Source of the DNA: an uncultured Dorea sp.
GTDB taxonomy: Bacteria; Bacillota; Clostridia; Lachnospirales; Lachnospiraceae
Assembly: GCA_910584265.1 (NCBI GenBank)
Contig: CAJTZE010000003.1
Span: 1 to 64,000 of the forward strand
Direction: 5' to 3'
DNA length: 64,000 bases
Each line of letters starts with the position of its first letter. Position 1 is the stretch's first letter. The notes beneath the pieces were generated by a model. The model was not told the origin of the DNA and ran no database searches. It worked only from the letters and a program-made list of their open reading frames with translations. Made by a program: the position numbers and the translations under genes. Shown here in pieces: positions 1-7,656 of the stretch.

Positions 1-54
1 ACTGCATGGCTGTGTGAGATGTTATGTCTGTTGGTAATGTACGCAATAGCAATG
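1..54 (+). CDS. 3' end of an unidentified gene, possibly cobS
   Basis: An open frame enters from the left edge and stops at 52-54, giving about 17 visible residues that start T-A-W-L-C-E-M and are hydrophobic. Adenosylcobinamide-GDP ribazoletransferase (CobS) often ends with a short Gly-Asp-Thr/Leu-Ala-x-Trp motif followed by a hydrophobic helix, and CobS is common beside cobD, so this could be its tail. The fragment is too short to prove that; CbiB or another membrane protein of the pathway is possible. Confidence 0.35.
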
Positions 55-62
55 AACAGTGC

Positions 63-119
63 GCATCCGTAATTTGAAAAAATGGCAGCTTGCTGACAAT
101 TTTTTCAGAATGCGGATGC
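63..119 (+). repeat. Long imperfect hairpin upstream of cobD
   Basis: Two nested inverted repeats are visible: GCATCCG (63-69) pairs with CGGATGC (113-119), and inside it GAAAAAAT (76-83) pairs with ATTTTTTC (99-106). The loop is 15 nt. It lies in the 150-bp gap between the partial upstream gene and cobD. There is no T-run after the outer stem, so it is not a standard intrinsic terminator; it may act as a processing or stability element in the operon mRNA. Confidence 0.45.
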
Positions 120-207
120 ATAAGGCGAATGCCTGTGAACGAGGGAAACCGCAGGTTTTCCGAGTGCGCACTGCGGAGCTGATAAAAGGACAGATGGAGG
201 AACATGA

Positions 208-1221
208 ATGAGCATTCATGGAGGCGATATTTATAGAAACCATGTGGATATTGATTTTTCAATCAATGTAAATCCGCTTGGCACACCAGAATGTGTAAAA
301 AAGGCGTTGCGCGGCGCAGTTGAAATGTGCGGAAAATATCCGGATATGGAAGCGGAAAGATTGGGAGAGGCAGTCAGCATGTTTCTTGGAGTGCCAAAGG
401 AGTATTTGCTATTCGGAAATGGGGCATCAGAACTTTTTATGGCGATTGTTCATGGCATAAAACCGGGGAAGGTCGTGATACCAGTGCCTTCCTTTTATGG
501 ATATGAATATGCGGCAAAGTCAGTGGATGGCGAAATTATTTATTATGAGATGAATCAGGAAAATAACTTTTGTTTGGAAGAGAAGATGAAGCGTATCTTG
601 ACAGAAGATGTGGATCTTCTTTTCCTTGCCAATCCCAATAATCCGATTGGAAATCTTTTAGACAGAGAGCTGGTGAAAGAGTTGCTCTTGTATTGTGAGA
701 ATAAAGGGATTTATGTGGTAGTAGACGAATGCTTTATTGAATTTTGTGGAAATCAGCTTTCTTTATTGTCTGAGATAGAGGAATATGATCATCTGATTAT
801 TGTAAGGACTTTTACAAAAATCTTTACAATTCCGGGAGTGCGTTTAGGGTATCTGGTGTGTAAAAATAATGTGGTACATACAAAAATAGCCGGACAACTT
901 CCTGAATGGAATCTTTCCTGTTTTGCGCAGGAAGCGGGATGTATCTGTGCTAAGCAGGCAGAGTTTATTGAGAAAACAAAAATTTATATGGAAGAAGAAC
1001 GACAGTTTATGGAAAAAGAACTTATGCAAATAGGATTGAGGACATTTCCGTCTGTGTCGAATTTTATCACGATATACAGTGATAAACCCTTATATGAGAA
1101 GTTGCTGAAAAGGGGAATTTTAATCAGGGATTGCAGTAATTTTAGGGGATTAGGAAAAGGATTTTACCGTATTGCAGTAAAGAACAGAAACCAAAATAAG
1201 ATTTTACTGGAAAACTTATAG
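208..1221 (+). CDS. cobD: Threonine-phosphate decarboxylase-like aminotransferase (CobD)
   Basis: A 337-residue fold-type I PLP enzyme of the histidinol-phosphate aminotransferase/CobD family. CobD decarboxylates L-threonine phosphate to (R)-1-amino-2-propanol phosphate, the linker of the cobalamin nucleotide loop. Visible motifs: N-terminal H-G-G-D-I-Y-R, the substrate/PLP stretch NPNNPIG (about residues 143-149), DECFIEF (Asp for the PLP pyridine N, about 174), and FTKIFTIPGVRLGY with the Schiff-base Lys (about 205) and the phosphate-binding Arg. GGAGG at 196-200 sets the ATG at 208. The call as CobD rather than HisC rests on the cbi genes that follow directly; HisC-like activity is the alternative. 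Confidence 0.85.
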   Translation: MSIHGGDIYRNHVDIDFSINVNPLGTPECVKKALRGAVEMCGKYPDMEAERLGEAVSMFLGVPKEYLLFGNGASELFMAIVHGIKPGKVVIPVPSFYGYEYAAKSVDGEIIYYEMNQENNFCLEEKMKRILTEDVDLLFLANPNNPIGNLLDRELVKELLLYCENKGIYVVVDECFIEFCGNQLSLLSEIEEYDHLIIVRTFTKIFTIPGVRLGYLVCKNNVVHTKIAGQLPEWNLSCFAQEAGCICAKQAEFIEKTKIYMEEERQFMEKELMQIGLRTFPSVSNFITIYSDKPLYEKLLKRGILIRDCSNFRGLGKGFYRIAVKNRNQNKILLENL

Positions 1222-1238
1222 CAAATGGGAGATGGAAC

Positions 1239-1886
1239 ATGGAACATTCTAAAATAGAATATCTGCCGCCGGAGGAAATTGAAAAGCGGAGCTTTGAGAT
1301 CATTACAGAAGAACTTTTAAAGAGAAATATCAGTCTCCCCAAAGAAGAGGAGTTAATTACAAAGCGGGTAATACATACCAGCGCGGACTTTGATTATGCC
1401 GAAACGCTTTGTTATTCCCAAGGAGCAGTGGAAATCTTGAAAGAGTTGATAAAAAACGGAGCTGATATCGTAACAGATACCAATATGGCATTGGCAGGAA
1501 TCAATAAAAAGGTGCTTGCAAAGTTTGGTGGGGAGGCGCATTGCTTTATGGCAAATGAACATATAGCGCTTTTGGCAAAGCAAAGAAATATGACACGGGC
1601 AGCGGTCAGCATGGAAAAAGCGGCAACGATTGAAAAACCAGTTATTTTTACAATCGGCAATGCACCAACTGCTCTGATAAAGCTGTATGAAATGATGGAA
1701 AAAATGGATTGGAAGCCAGCCTTTATTATTGGCGTTCCGGTGGGATTTGTCAATGTGGAAGCGGCAAAAGAACTTATATTGAAAACAAATATTCCATATA
1801 TCATTAACAGAGGACGAAAAGGTGGAAGCAATATCGCTGCGGCAATTTGTAATGCCGTATTGTACCAATGTGAAAAGAAGTTCTAA
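1239..1886 (+). CDS. cbiC: Cobalt-precorrin-8 methylmutase (CbiC)
   Basis: A 215-residue protein matching CbiC/CobH in length and sequence. It moves the C-11 methyl to C-12, giving cobyrinate. The catalytic His is visible in KRVIHTSADFDY (about residue 48), followed by the conserved TDTNMALAGI stretch (about 80-90) and the GVPVGFVNVEAAKE and NRGRKGGSN motifs near the C-terminus. It starts 17 bp after cobD in the same operon. Its last codons and stop lie in the left arm of a long palindrome (1869-1932) shared with the start region of cbiD. Confidence 0.95.
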   Translation: MEHSKIEYLPPEEIEKRSFEIITEELLKRNISLPKEEELITKRVIHTSADFDYAETLCYSQGAVEILKELIKNGADIVTDTNMALAGINKKVLAKFGGEAHCFMANEHIALLAKQRNMTRAAVSMEKAATIEKPVIFTIGNAPTALIKLYEMMEKMDWKPAFIIGVPVGFVNVEAAKELILKTNIPYIINRGRKGGSNIAAAICNAVLYQCEKKF

Positions 1887-1932
1887 AGACTCACGCCAAC
1901 GGGCGTTTCGTCAAGAACTTCTGAGTTTCACA
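1869..1932 (+). repeat. 64-bp interrupted palindrome across the cbiC stop
   Basis: Outer arms TGTGAAA (1869-1875) and TTTCACA (1926-1932), middle arms GAAGTTCT (1877-1884) and AGAACTTC (1914-1921), and inner arms ACGCC (1893-1897) and GGCGT (1902-1906) are all inverted and would fold into one long hairpin. The left arm encodes the last residues of CbiC. No T-run follows, so it is not a simple terminator. The form resembles dispersed palindromic units; it could also stabilise or process the cob transcript. Confidence 0.65.
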
Positions 1933-1952
1933 TGGTAGGGAGGAAAATCAAA

Positions 1953-3074
1953 ATGCGATATGGTTTTACGACTGGAAGCTGTGCCGCTGCGGCTGCAAAA
2001 GCCGCTGCTTATATGCTGCTGACAGGATTTAAAAAGACAGAAATTACAATAGAAACGCCAAAAGGTATTCAATATGAGGCACATATTCTGGATATCATGT
2101 GTAGCGAAAATGAAGTAAGTTGTGCGGTAGAAAAAGATGGCGGTGATGATCCTGATATTACAACAGGTACATGGATTTATGCGAAAGTTTCGTATGCAGA
2201 AGAGAATGTAAAAAAAGAAATCATCATTGAAGGCGGAATCGGCGTGGGGAGAGTGACAAAGCCGGGACTTGACCAGCCCGTAGGCAATGCGGCAATCAAT
2301 CGTGTTCCGAGGGAGATGATAAAAAAAGAAGTATTAGAAGTTTGCAGACTGGTGGATTATAAAGGCAGCTTGCGGATTGAGATTTCAGTGCCAGAAGGTG
2401 AAAAGCTGTGCAAACGTACTTTTAACCCAAGACTTGGCATTGTTGGCGGCATTTCCATATTAGGGACGAGTGGCATTGTAGAGCCTATGAGCAGTCAGGC
2501 ACTGATTGATACCATTCGGGTAGAGCTGCGTCAAAGAAGGGTTTTAGGATTTGATTATGTTGCCGTTACGCCGGGAAATTATGGTTTGGAGTTTATGAGG
2601 AAAACATACGGATATGATTTGGACAAAAGCGTGAAATGCAGCAATTTTATTGGTGCAGCCATTGATATGGCAGTGGAAATGGGATTTCAGAAAATGCTCC
2701 TGACTGGTCATATAGGCAAGCTGATCAAGGTTGCAGGTGGAATTATGAATACCCATTCCAAAGAAGCAGATTGCAGAATGGAGCTTCTTGCGGCATTTTC
2801 CGTAAAGGAGCAGATAGAACCTTTACAGCTAAGAAGAATATTGGAATGCGTGACAACGGAAGAAGCAGTTTCTGTTATAGAGGAAAGCGGGAAATTGCAG
2901 CAGGTTATGGAACAGATTGCAGAGCGTATCTGCTATTATATGGAAAACCGCGCTGGAGAAAAAATGAAAACAGATTGTATTCTGTTTTCCAATGAACATG
3001 GGGAACTGGCAAAAAGTAAGGGGGCAGAGGAATGGTTTATTTTGTTGGGGCAGGAACAGGCGCAGCAGATTTGA
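1953..3074 (+). CDS. cbiD: Cobalt-precorrin-5B C1-methyltransferase (CbiD)
   Basis: A 373-residue CbiD. It methylates C-1 of cobalt-precorrin-5B with SAM in the oxygen-independent route. Visible hallmarks: N-terminal RYGFTTGSCAAAAAKAA, the GGDDPDITTG loop, GIGVGRVTKPGLDQPVGNAAINRVPR, and GGISILGTSGIVEPMS with a Gly-rich turn. An in-frame ATG at 1932 would add seven residues, but AGGGAGG at 1937-1943 lies 9 nt before the ATG at 1953, so 1953 is preferred. The 3' end overlaps cbiF by 43 bp. The presence of CbiD marks the anaerobic (early cobalt insertion) pathway. Confidence 0.95.
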   Translation: MRYGFTTGSCAAAAAKAAAYMLLTGFKKTEITIETPKGIQYEAHILDIMCSENEVSCAVEKDGGDDPDITTGTWIYAKVSYAEENVKKEIIIEGGIGVGRVTKPGLDQPVGNAAINRVPREMIKKEVLEVCRLVDYKGSLRIEISVPEGEKLCKRTFNPRLGIVGGISILGTSGIVEPMSSQALIDTIRVELRQRRVLGFDYVAVTPGNYGLEFMRKTYGYDLDKSVKCSNFIGAAIDMAVEMGFQKMLLTGHIGKLIKVAGGIMNTHSKEADCRMELLAAFSVKEQIEPLQLRRILECVTTEEAVSVIEESGKLQQVMEQIAERICYYMENRAGEKMKTDCILFSNEHGELAKSKGAEEWFILLGQEQAQQI

Positions 3075-3796
3075 TAACAGTCAGGGGAATGCGTTTATTA
3101 GAACAGGCAGATGTGATTATTTATGCAGGTTCTTTGGTGAATCCCAAACTGCTTACATATGCAAGAAAAGACTGCGAGATACATAACAGTGCAAAACTAA
3201 CATTAGAAGAAGTGATACGGATTATTTCTGATGCGGAAAACGAAGGAAAAACAACTGTGCGCCTGCATACAGGAGAGCCAAGTATCTATGGGGCGGTCAG
3301 GGAACAGATGGATGAGTTGGATGTGCTGGGCATTTCTTATGAGAGCTGTCCGGGGATAAGTGCCTGTTTTGGCGCAGCGGCATCCCTGAATCTTGAATAT
3401 ACATTGCCGGAAATTTCACAATCCCTGATTATTACAAGAATGGAAGGCAGAACTAAAGTGCCGGATAGGGAAAGTATTGAGAGCTTTGCAGCACATAAGG
3501 CATCTATGGCAATTTATTTAAGTGCCGGAATGATTCGGGAATTAAGCAGGAGGCTGATTAATGGTGGGTATAAGGAGACAACACCAGCAGCACTTGTTTA
3601 TAAGGCAACTTGGGCTGAGGAGGAGGCATACCTGTGTACAATTGAGACATTATATGATGTATCTGTAGAACATAGGATTACGAAAACAGCCCTGATATTG
3701 GTCGGAGATGCAATTGCTCATCAGCATTACAGTAAATCAAGGTTGTATGCACCGGATTTTTCAACTGAGTACCGGGAGGCAAAACGAAAAGAATGA
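3032..3796 (+). CDS. cbiF: Cobalt-precorrin-4 C11-methyltransferase (CbiF)
   Basis: A 254-residue tetrapyrrole methylase. It puts the C-11 methyl on cobalt-precorrin-4 using SAM. The N-terminus MVYFVGAGTGAADLITVRG is the family's first motif, followed by DVIIYAGSLVNP (about 26-37), the SAM-binding LHTGEPSIYGA (about 78-88) and SYESCPGISACFGAAASL (about 105-122). It starts inside the 3' end of cbiD and ends with an ATGA overlap (3793-3796) with cbiG, which suggests translational coupling. Confidence 0.95.
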   Translation: MVYFVGAGTGAADLITVRGMRLLEQADVIIYAGSLVNPKLLTYARKDCEIHNSAKLTLEEVIRIISDAENEGKTTVRLHTGEPSIYGAVREQMDELDVLGISYESCPGISACFGAAASLNLEYTLPEISQSLIITRMEGRTKVPDRESIESFAAHKASMAIYLSAGMIRELSRRLINGGYKETTPAALVYKATWAEEEAYLCTIETLYDVSVEHRITKTALILVGDAIAHQHYSKSRLYAPDFSTEYREAKRKE

Positions 3797-4857
3797 GATT
3801 AAGTATTATCAGCTTTACGGAAAATGGAAAACAACTTTCGGAAAGTATTGTAAAACTGTTGGAGATGGAATTAGAAATCAAGTTATATACAAAATGTGAG
3901 GCAGGCATAAAGGATGATATTTATTCAGATATCTTATTTGTAAGAACATCTGTTGGAGATTGGGCAAAGGAACGGATGCAGGAGCAAAACGCCTTGTTGT
4001 TTATAGGTGCCTGCGGAATTGCAGTCAGGGCAGCAGCCCCATTTCTTACAGATAAACTACATGATGTTCCGGTACTTGTAATGGATGAAAAAGGGAAATA
4101 TGTCATTCCGATTTTATCAGGACATATGGGCGGTGCAAATGATCTTGCAAACTATATAGCAGAGAAAACAGGGGCAGAACCAGTGATTACTACGGCAACA
4201 GATCTTAATAAAAAATTTGCTGTGGATTTGTTTGCAAAAAGAAATAGCCTATATATTGCAAATAAAGATGGGATTGTCAAAGTATCATCAAAGGTATTGG
4301 CCGGAAAAGAAATTACGATGTCCATAGAAGCGGGGCATGAAATCATTGGGGGAGAGCCAGGTATACGGTTTGTTCCATATCCGCCTACGGGAGTTGTTGA
4401 TGCTGTAGTAACTTCAAAAGATGATATGTTTGATACTTCTCTTTTGCTGAAACCGCGGGAATATGTCATAGGAATCGGCTGTAAAAAAGGGAAAAAAGCA
4501 AATGAAATTGATGATTTTATCTTAAAATTAATAAATGAAATGGGAATTTCTATCATGCAGATTTTCGCGCTGTCCTCTATTTCGCAAAAGCGAGATGAAC
4601 AGGGGATTATTGAATGGTGTCGAAAAGAAGGGATTCCATTTTTTACATATACAGCAGAAGAATTGCAGGAAGTAAACGGAAATTTCACAGAATCATCTTT
4701 TGTTAAGGATCAGGTTGGCGTTGATAATGTTTGTGAAAGGGCGGCAGTGAAAGCCTGTGGAGAAGATGGAAAACTGATTCTCCCAAAAGTCGCGGAAAAT
4801 GGAATGACGATTGCAGTGGCAAAAAGAGAGTGGAAGGTGTGTTTTGATGAAGAATGA
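3793..4857 (+). CDS. cbiG: Cobalt-precorrin-5A hydrolase (CbiG)
   Basis: A 354-residue CbiG. It opens the delta-lactone of cobalt-precorrin-5A and releases acetaldehyde, which contracts the ring. The N-terminal domain carries FIGACGIAVRAAAPFL (about 75-90) and the strongly conserved VIPILSGHMGGANDLA (about 103-118). The central region has PPTGVVDAVVTSKDD, and the C-terminal CbiG_C domain begins near YVIGIGCKKGK (about 225). Start and stop overlap both neighbours (cbiF by 4 bp, cbiH by 11 bp), so the three are probably co-translated. Confidence 0.95.
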   Translation: MRLSIISFTENGKQLSESIVKLLEMELEIKLYTKCEAGIKDDIYSDILFVRTSVGDWAKERMQEQNALLFIGACGIAVRAAAPFLTDKLHDVPVLVMDEKGKYVIPILSGHMGGANDLANYIAEKTGAEPVITTATDLNKKFAVDLFAKRNSLYIANKDGIVKVSSKVLAGKEITMSIEAGHEIIGGEPGIRFVPYPPTGVVDAVVTSKDDMFDTSLLLKPREYVIGIGCKKGKKANEIDDFILKLINEMGISIMQIFALSSISQKRDEQGIIEWCRKEGIPFFTYTAEELQEVNGNFTESSFVKDQVGVDNVCERAAVKACGEDGKLILPKVAENGMTIAVAKREWKVCFDEE

Positions 4858-5608
4858 AATCTATATTGTGGGAATGGGACCGGGCAGGGAAGAGATGATG
4901 ACGGGGGAGGCAATCTATGTACTTGAGCAGGCAGATGTCATTGTCGGATATACGACTTATCTGAAGCTGCTTGGACAGCGTTTTCAGGGGAAGGAACTGT
5001 TAGATACTCCTATGCGTCAGGAAGAGGAGCGGTGCAGGCTGTGTTTTCAGGAAGCGGAAAAAGGGAAAAGGGTGGCGCTTGTTTGCAGCGGTGATGCAGG
5101 GATTTATGGACTGGCATCGTTGATGTATGAGATTGGAAGAGAATATCCGGAAACAGAACTTTTTGTTATTGCAGGAATTACGGCTGCAAGTAGTGGGGCA
5201 GCCGCTCTGGGGGCACCTCTTAATCATGATTTTTGCGTGGTTAGTTTGAGCGATTTGCTGACACCGTGGGAGAAGATAGAAAAAAGGCTTGAAGCTGCCG
5301 CAGAAGGTGATTTTGTCATTGTGATTTATAACCCATCCAGCCATAAAAGAAAGGACTATCTGATGCGGGTTTGTAATATCCTGCTTCGCAGCATAGAAGA
5401 GGAACGTATCTGTGGTTATGTTGAGAATATAGGAAGAGAAGGGACGATGGCAGCAATCTGTACCTTAAAGCAGTTAAAGGAGAGGGAAGTAAATATGTTT
5501 ACCACGGTATTTATTGGAAGTTCCAGCTCGGAGAACATAAATGGGAAATTTGTCACAAGGAGAGGCTATAAGATTGAAAAAAATATTGATATTTGCAGGG
5601 ACAACTGA
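4847..5608 (+). CDS. cbiH: Cobalt-factor III / precorrin-3B C17-methyltransferase (CbiH)
   Basis: A 253-residue tetrapyrrole methylase of the CbiH/CobJ type, which methylates C-17 and drives ring contraction. N-terminal IYIVGMGPGREEMMTGEA, then DVIVGYTTYLKLL (about 31-43), VCSGDAGIYGLASLMYE (about 82-98) and a C-terminal NIGREGT motif. The frame is open from 4811, but the family start MKNEIYIVG begins at 4847 with GGAAGG shortly upstream. The last 35 bp overlap the next gene if that gene starts at its TTG. Confidence 0.93.
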   Translation: MKNEIYIVGMGPGREEMMTGEAIYVLEQADVIVGYTTYLKLLGQRFQGKELLDTPMRQEEERCRLCFQEAEKGKRVALVCSGDAGIYGLASLMYEIGREYPETELFVIAGITAASSGAAALGAPLNHDFCVVSLSDLLTPWEKIEKRLEAAAEGDFVIVIYNPSSHKRKDYLMRVCNILLRSIEEERICGYVENIGREGTMAAICTLKQLKEREVNMFTTVFIGSSSSENINGKFVTRRGYKIEKNIDICRDN

Positions 5609-7649
5609 AGGAAGAAAATTATCGGAATATCTTGCAGAGAATGAAATAAATCATACGATCTGTGTAGCAACGGAGTATGGCGAAATTGTTTTAAGACAGC
5701 ATCCCTTTGTAAAAGTACATCAGGGAAGAATGAATCAGGAACAGATAGAAAGATTCCTGAGCAATGGAAAATTTGATGTTGTGGTAGATGCAACACATCC
5801 TTTTGCCAAAGAGATTACCTATAATATACAGGCAGCATTGAAAGAAATGGGGCAGATTGGAATATCAATTCCTTATTTAAGGTTGAAAAGAGACGGTATT
5901 ACAGAGAGAGAAAACGGTATTACTTATTTTGAAACAAACGAAGAATGTGTGAAAGCGTTGGAAGATACGGAAGGAAATATTCTTCTGGCTACTGGAAGTA
6001 AGGAATTGTACAAGTATTGTGTTTCTGAAGGGATAAAGCATAGATTGTATGTAAGGGTACTTCCAAGTGTGGAAAGTCTTTCTCTTTGTATAGAGCAGGG
6101 CATCTATGGGAAACAGATTATTGCAATGCAGGGACCATTTACTACAGAGATGAATGAGGCTATCATTCGCCAATATGAAATAGCTTATCTGGTAACAAAA
6201 GAAAGTGGTGTTCCCGGTGGTTATCGGGAAAAAATAAATGCTGCAAAAAGAACTGGAACGAAGATATTTGTAATAGGCTGTCCTGAAGAGGGCAAAGGAT
6301 ATTATTTCTCTGAGATATGCCAAAAACTCGAAGATATGAGAGGAGAAAAATTTAGGGCAAAGAATCAGATAAAAGAAAATATGGAAATTACTCTGGCGGG
6401 AATTGGTATGGGACATGCAAATGGTCTAACGAAAGAAGTAGAGAGGGTGATCAGTGAAGCAGACATTTTATTAGGGGCAGAGAGAATGCTTAAGACTGTC
6501 TGCTCTAAAGCAGAAAAGCATCCTTTTTATCAGGCAGAACAGATCATTCCTTATCTGCATGATATACAGAGTGAAAGTTTATCTATGAAAAATATAAAAG
6601 TTGTGATTCTTTTTTCAGGAGATAGCGGATTTTATAGCGGATGTCAGAATCTATATGCAGCGTTGGAAAAAGAAATCACAGAAGGACGCTTGAAGGCATC
6701 TTTATGTAGTCTTCCGGGTATTTCTTCCGTAGCTTATTTGGCTTCCTGCATTGGAGAAAGCTATCAGGATGCGGCTGTTTACAGTACACATGGGAAAAAA
6801 ATATGCAACCTTGTACGCCGGATTAAAAGCAGTCCAAAAACATTTCTAATTACATCAGGTGTGAAAGATATTAATCAGTTGGGAGAACTGTTGATAGATG
6901 CGGGGATGCAAAAATGCGAAATTATAACAGGGTATCAGCTATCATACGAGGAACAACGAGTAGAAAGACATACACCATTAGAATGTATGGAATTGAAGGA
7001 GGATGGTTTATATACATGTTTTGTCAAAAATCCGTATGCTATGCAAAGAAGATTGACACATGGTATTGCAGATGGACAGTTTATCAGGGACAGGGTTCCT
7101 ATGACAAAAGAAGAGATTCGAGAGGTTAGTATCTGTAAGCTGCGATTAAGAGAAAAGGCGGTAGTTTATGACATTGGCAGCGGCACCGGTTCTGTCGCAA
7201 TAGAAATAGCGGGTATTTCTGACGATCTACAGGTGTATGCGGTGGAGCAGAATCCGGAGGCAGTTTCTTTAATTGAAAGGAATAAAAAGAAGTTTGAACT
7301 GCAAAATGTAACAGTGGTAGAGTCGGGGGCACCAGAGGGATTAGCCGGACTTCCAATGGCAGCACACGCATTCATAGGAGGAAGTGGCGGCAGATTAAAG
7401 GAAATACTGGTGTCACTTCGGCAGATTAATCCAAAGATGAGGGTTGTGGTAAATGCTGTCAGTATGGAGACAATCTGTGAAATGAGGGAGATTTTATCAA
7501 TAGATGATATGATAAAAGAGGAAGAGGTTGTGCAGTTACAGGTAAGTAGATCAAAAAAAGCAGGAAGTTATCACTTAATGCAGTCCGAGAATCCGGTTTG
7601 GATTTGTACATTTGAGTTTTGTGGCGATGAATCTGAAAGAAAGGCGTGA
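5574..7649 (+). CDS. cbiJET: Trifunctional CbiJ-CbiE-CbiT fusion (precorrin-6A reductase and precorrin-6Y/7 methylase-decarboxylase)
   Basis: A 691-residue protein with three domains in order. Residues 1 to about 255 are precorrin-6A reductase (CbiJ/CobK: KKILIFAGTTEGRKLSEYL, DVVVDATHPFAKEIT, KESGVPGGYREK). About 270-470 is CbiE (C5-methyltransferase: ITLAGIGMGHANGLT, ILFSGDSGFYSG, SLPGISSVAYLAS). About 490-690 is CbiT (C15-methyltransferase and decarboxylase: VYDIGSGTGSVAIEIA, AFIGGSGG). An ATG at 5541 is in frame, but AAGGAGAGG at 5557-5565 sits 8 nt before a TTG at 5574, and CbiJ proteins begin at that KKILIFAG, so TTG 5574 is preferred. CbiET fusions are common; adding CbiJ is less so. 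Confidence 0.92.
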   Translation: MKKILIFAGTTEGRKLSEYLAENEINHTICVATEYGEIVLRQHPFVKVHQGRMNQEQIERFLSNGKFDVVVDATHPFAKEITYNIQAALKEMGQIGISIPYLRLKRDGITERENGITYFETNEECVKALEDTEGNILLATGSKELYKYCVSEGIKHRLYVRVLPSVESLSLCIEQGIYGKQIIAMQGPFTTEMNEAIIRQYEIAYLVTKESGVPGGYREKINAAKRTGTKIFVIGCPEEGKGYYFSEICQKLEDMRGEKFRAKNQIKENMEITLAGIGMGHANGLTKEVERVISEADILLGAERMLKTVCSKAEKHPFYQAEQIIPYLHDIQSESLSMKNIKVVILFSGDSGFYSGCQNLYAALEKEITEGRLKASLCSLPGISSVAYLASCIGESYQDAAVYSTHGKKICNLVRRIKSSPKTFLITSGVKDINQLGELLIDAGMQKCEIITGYQLSYEEQRVERHTPLECMELKEDGLYTCFVKNPYAMQRRLTHGIADGQFIRDRVPMTKEEIREVSICKLRLREKAVVYDIGSGTGSVAIEIAGISDDLQVYAVEQNPEAVSLIERNKKKFELQNVTVVESGAPEGLAGLPMAAHAFIGGSGGRLKEILVSLRQINPKMRVVVNAVSMETICEMREILSIDDMIKEEEVVQLQVSRSKKAGSYHLMQSENPVWICTFEFCGDESERKA

Positions 7650-7656
7650 TAGTTGC

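Noticed and set aside
1..207. Cobalamin riboswitch ahead of cobD
   Set aside because: No B12-box-like sequence or riboswitch core was found; the operon continues upstream of the window, where such an element would be expected.
22..243. Minus-strand frame of 73 codons at the left edge
   Set aside because: No ribosome site or recognisable protein, and it overlaps the start of cobD.
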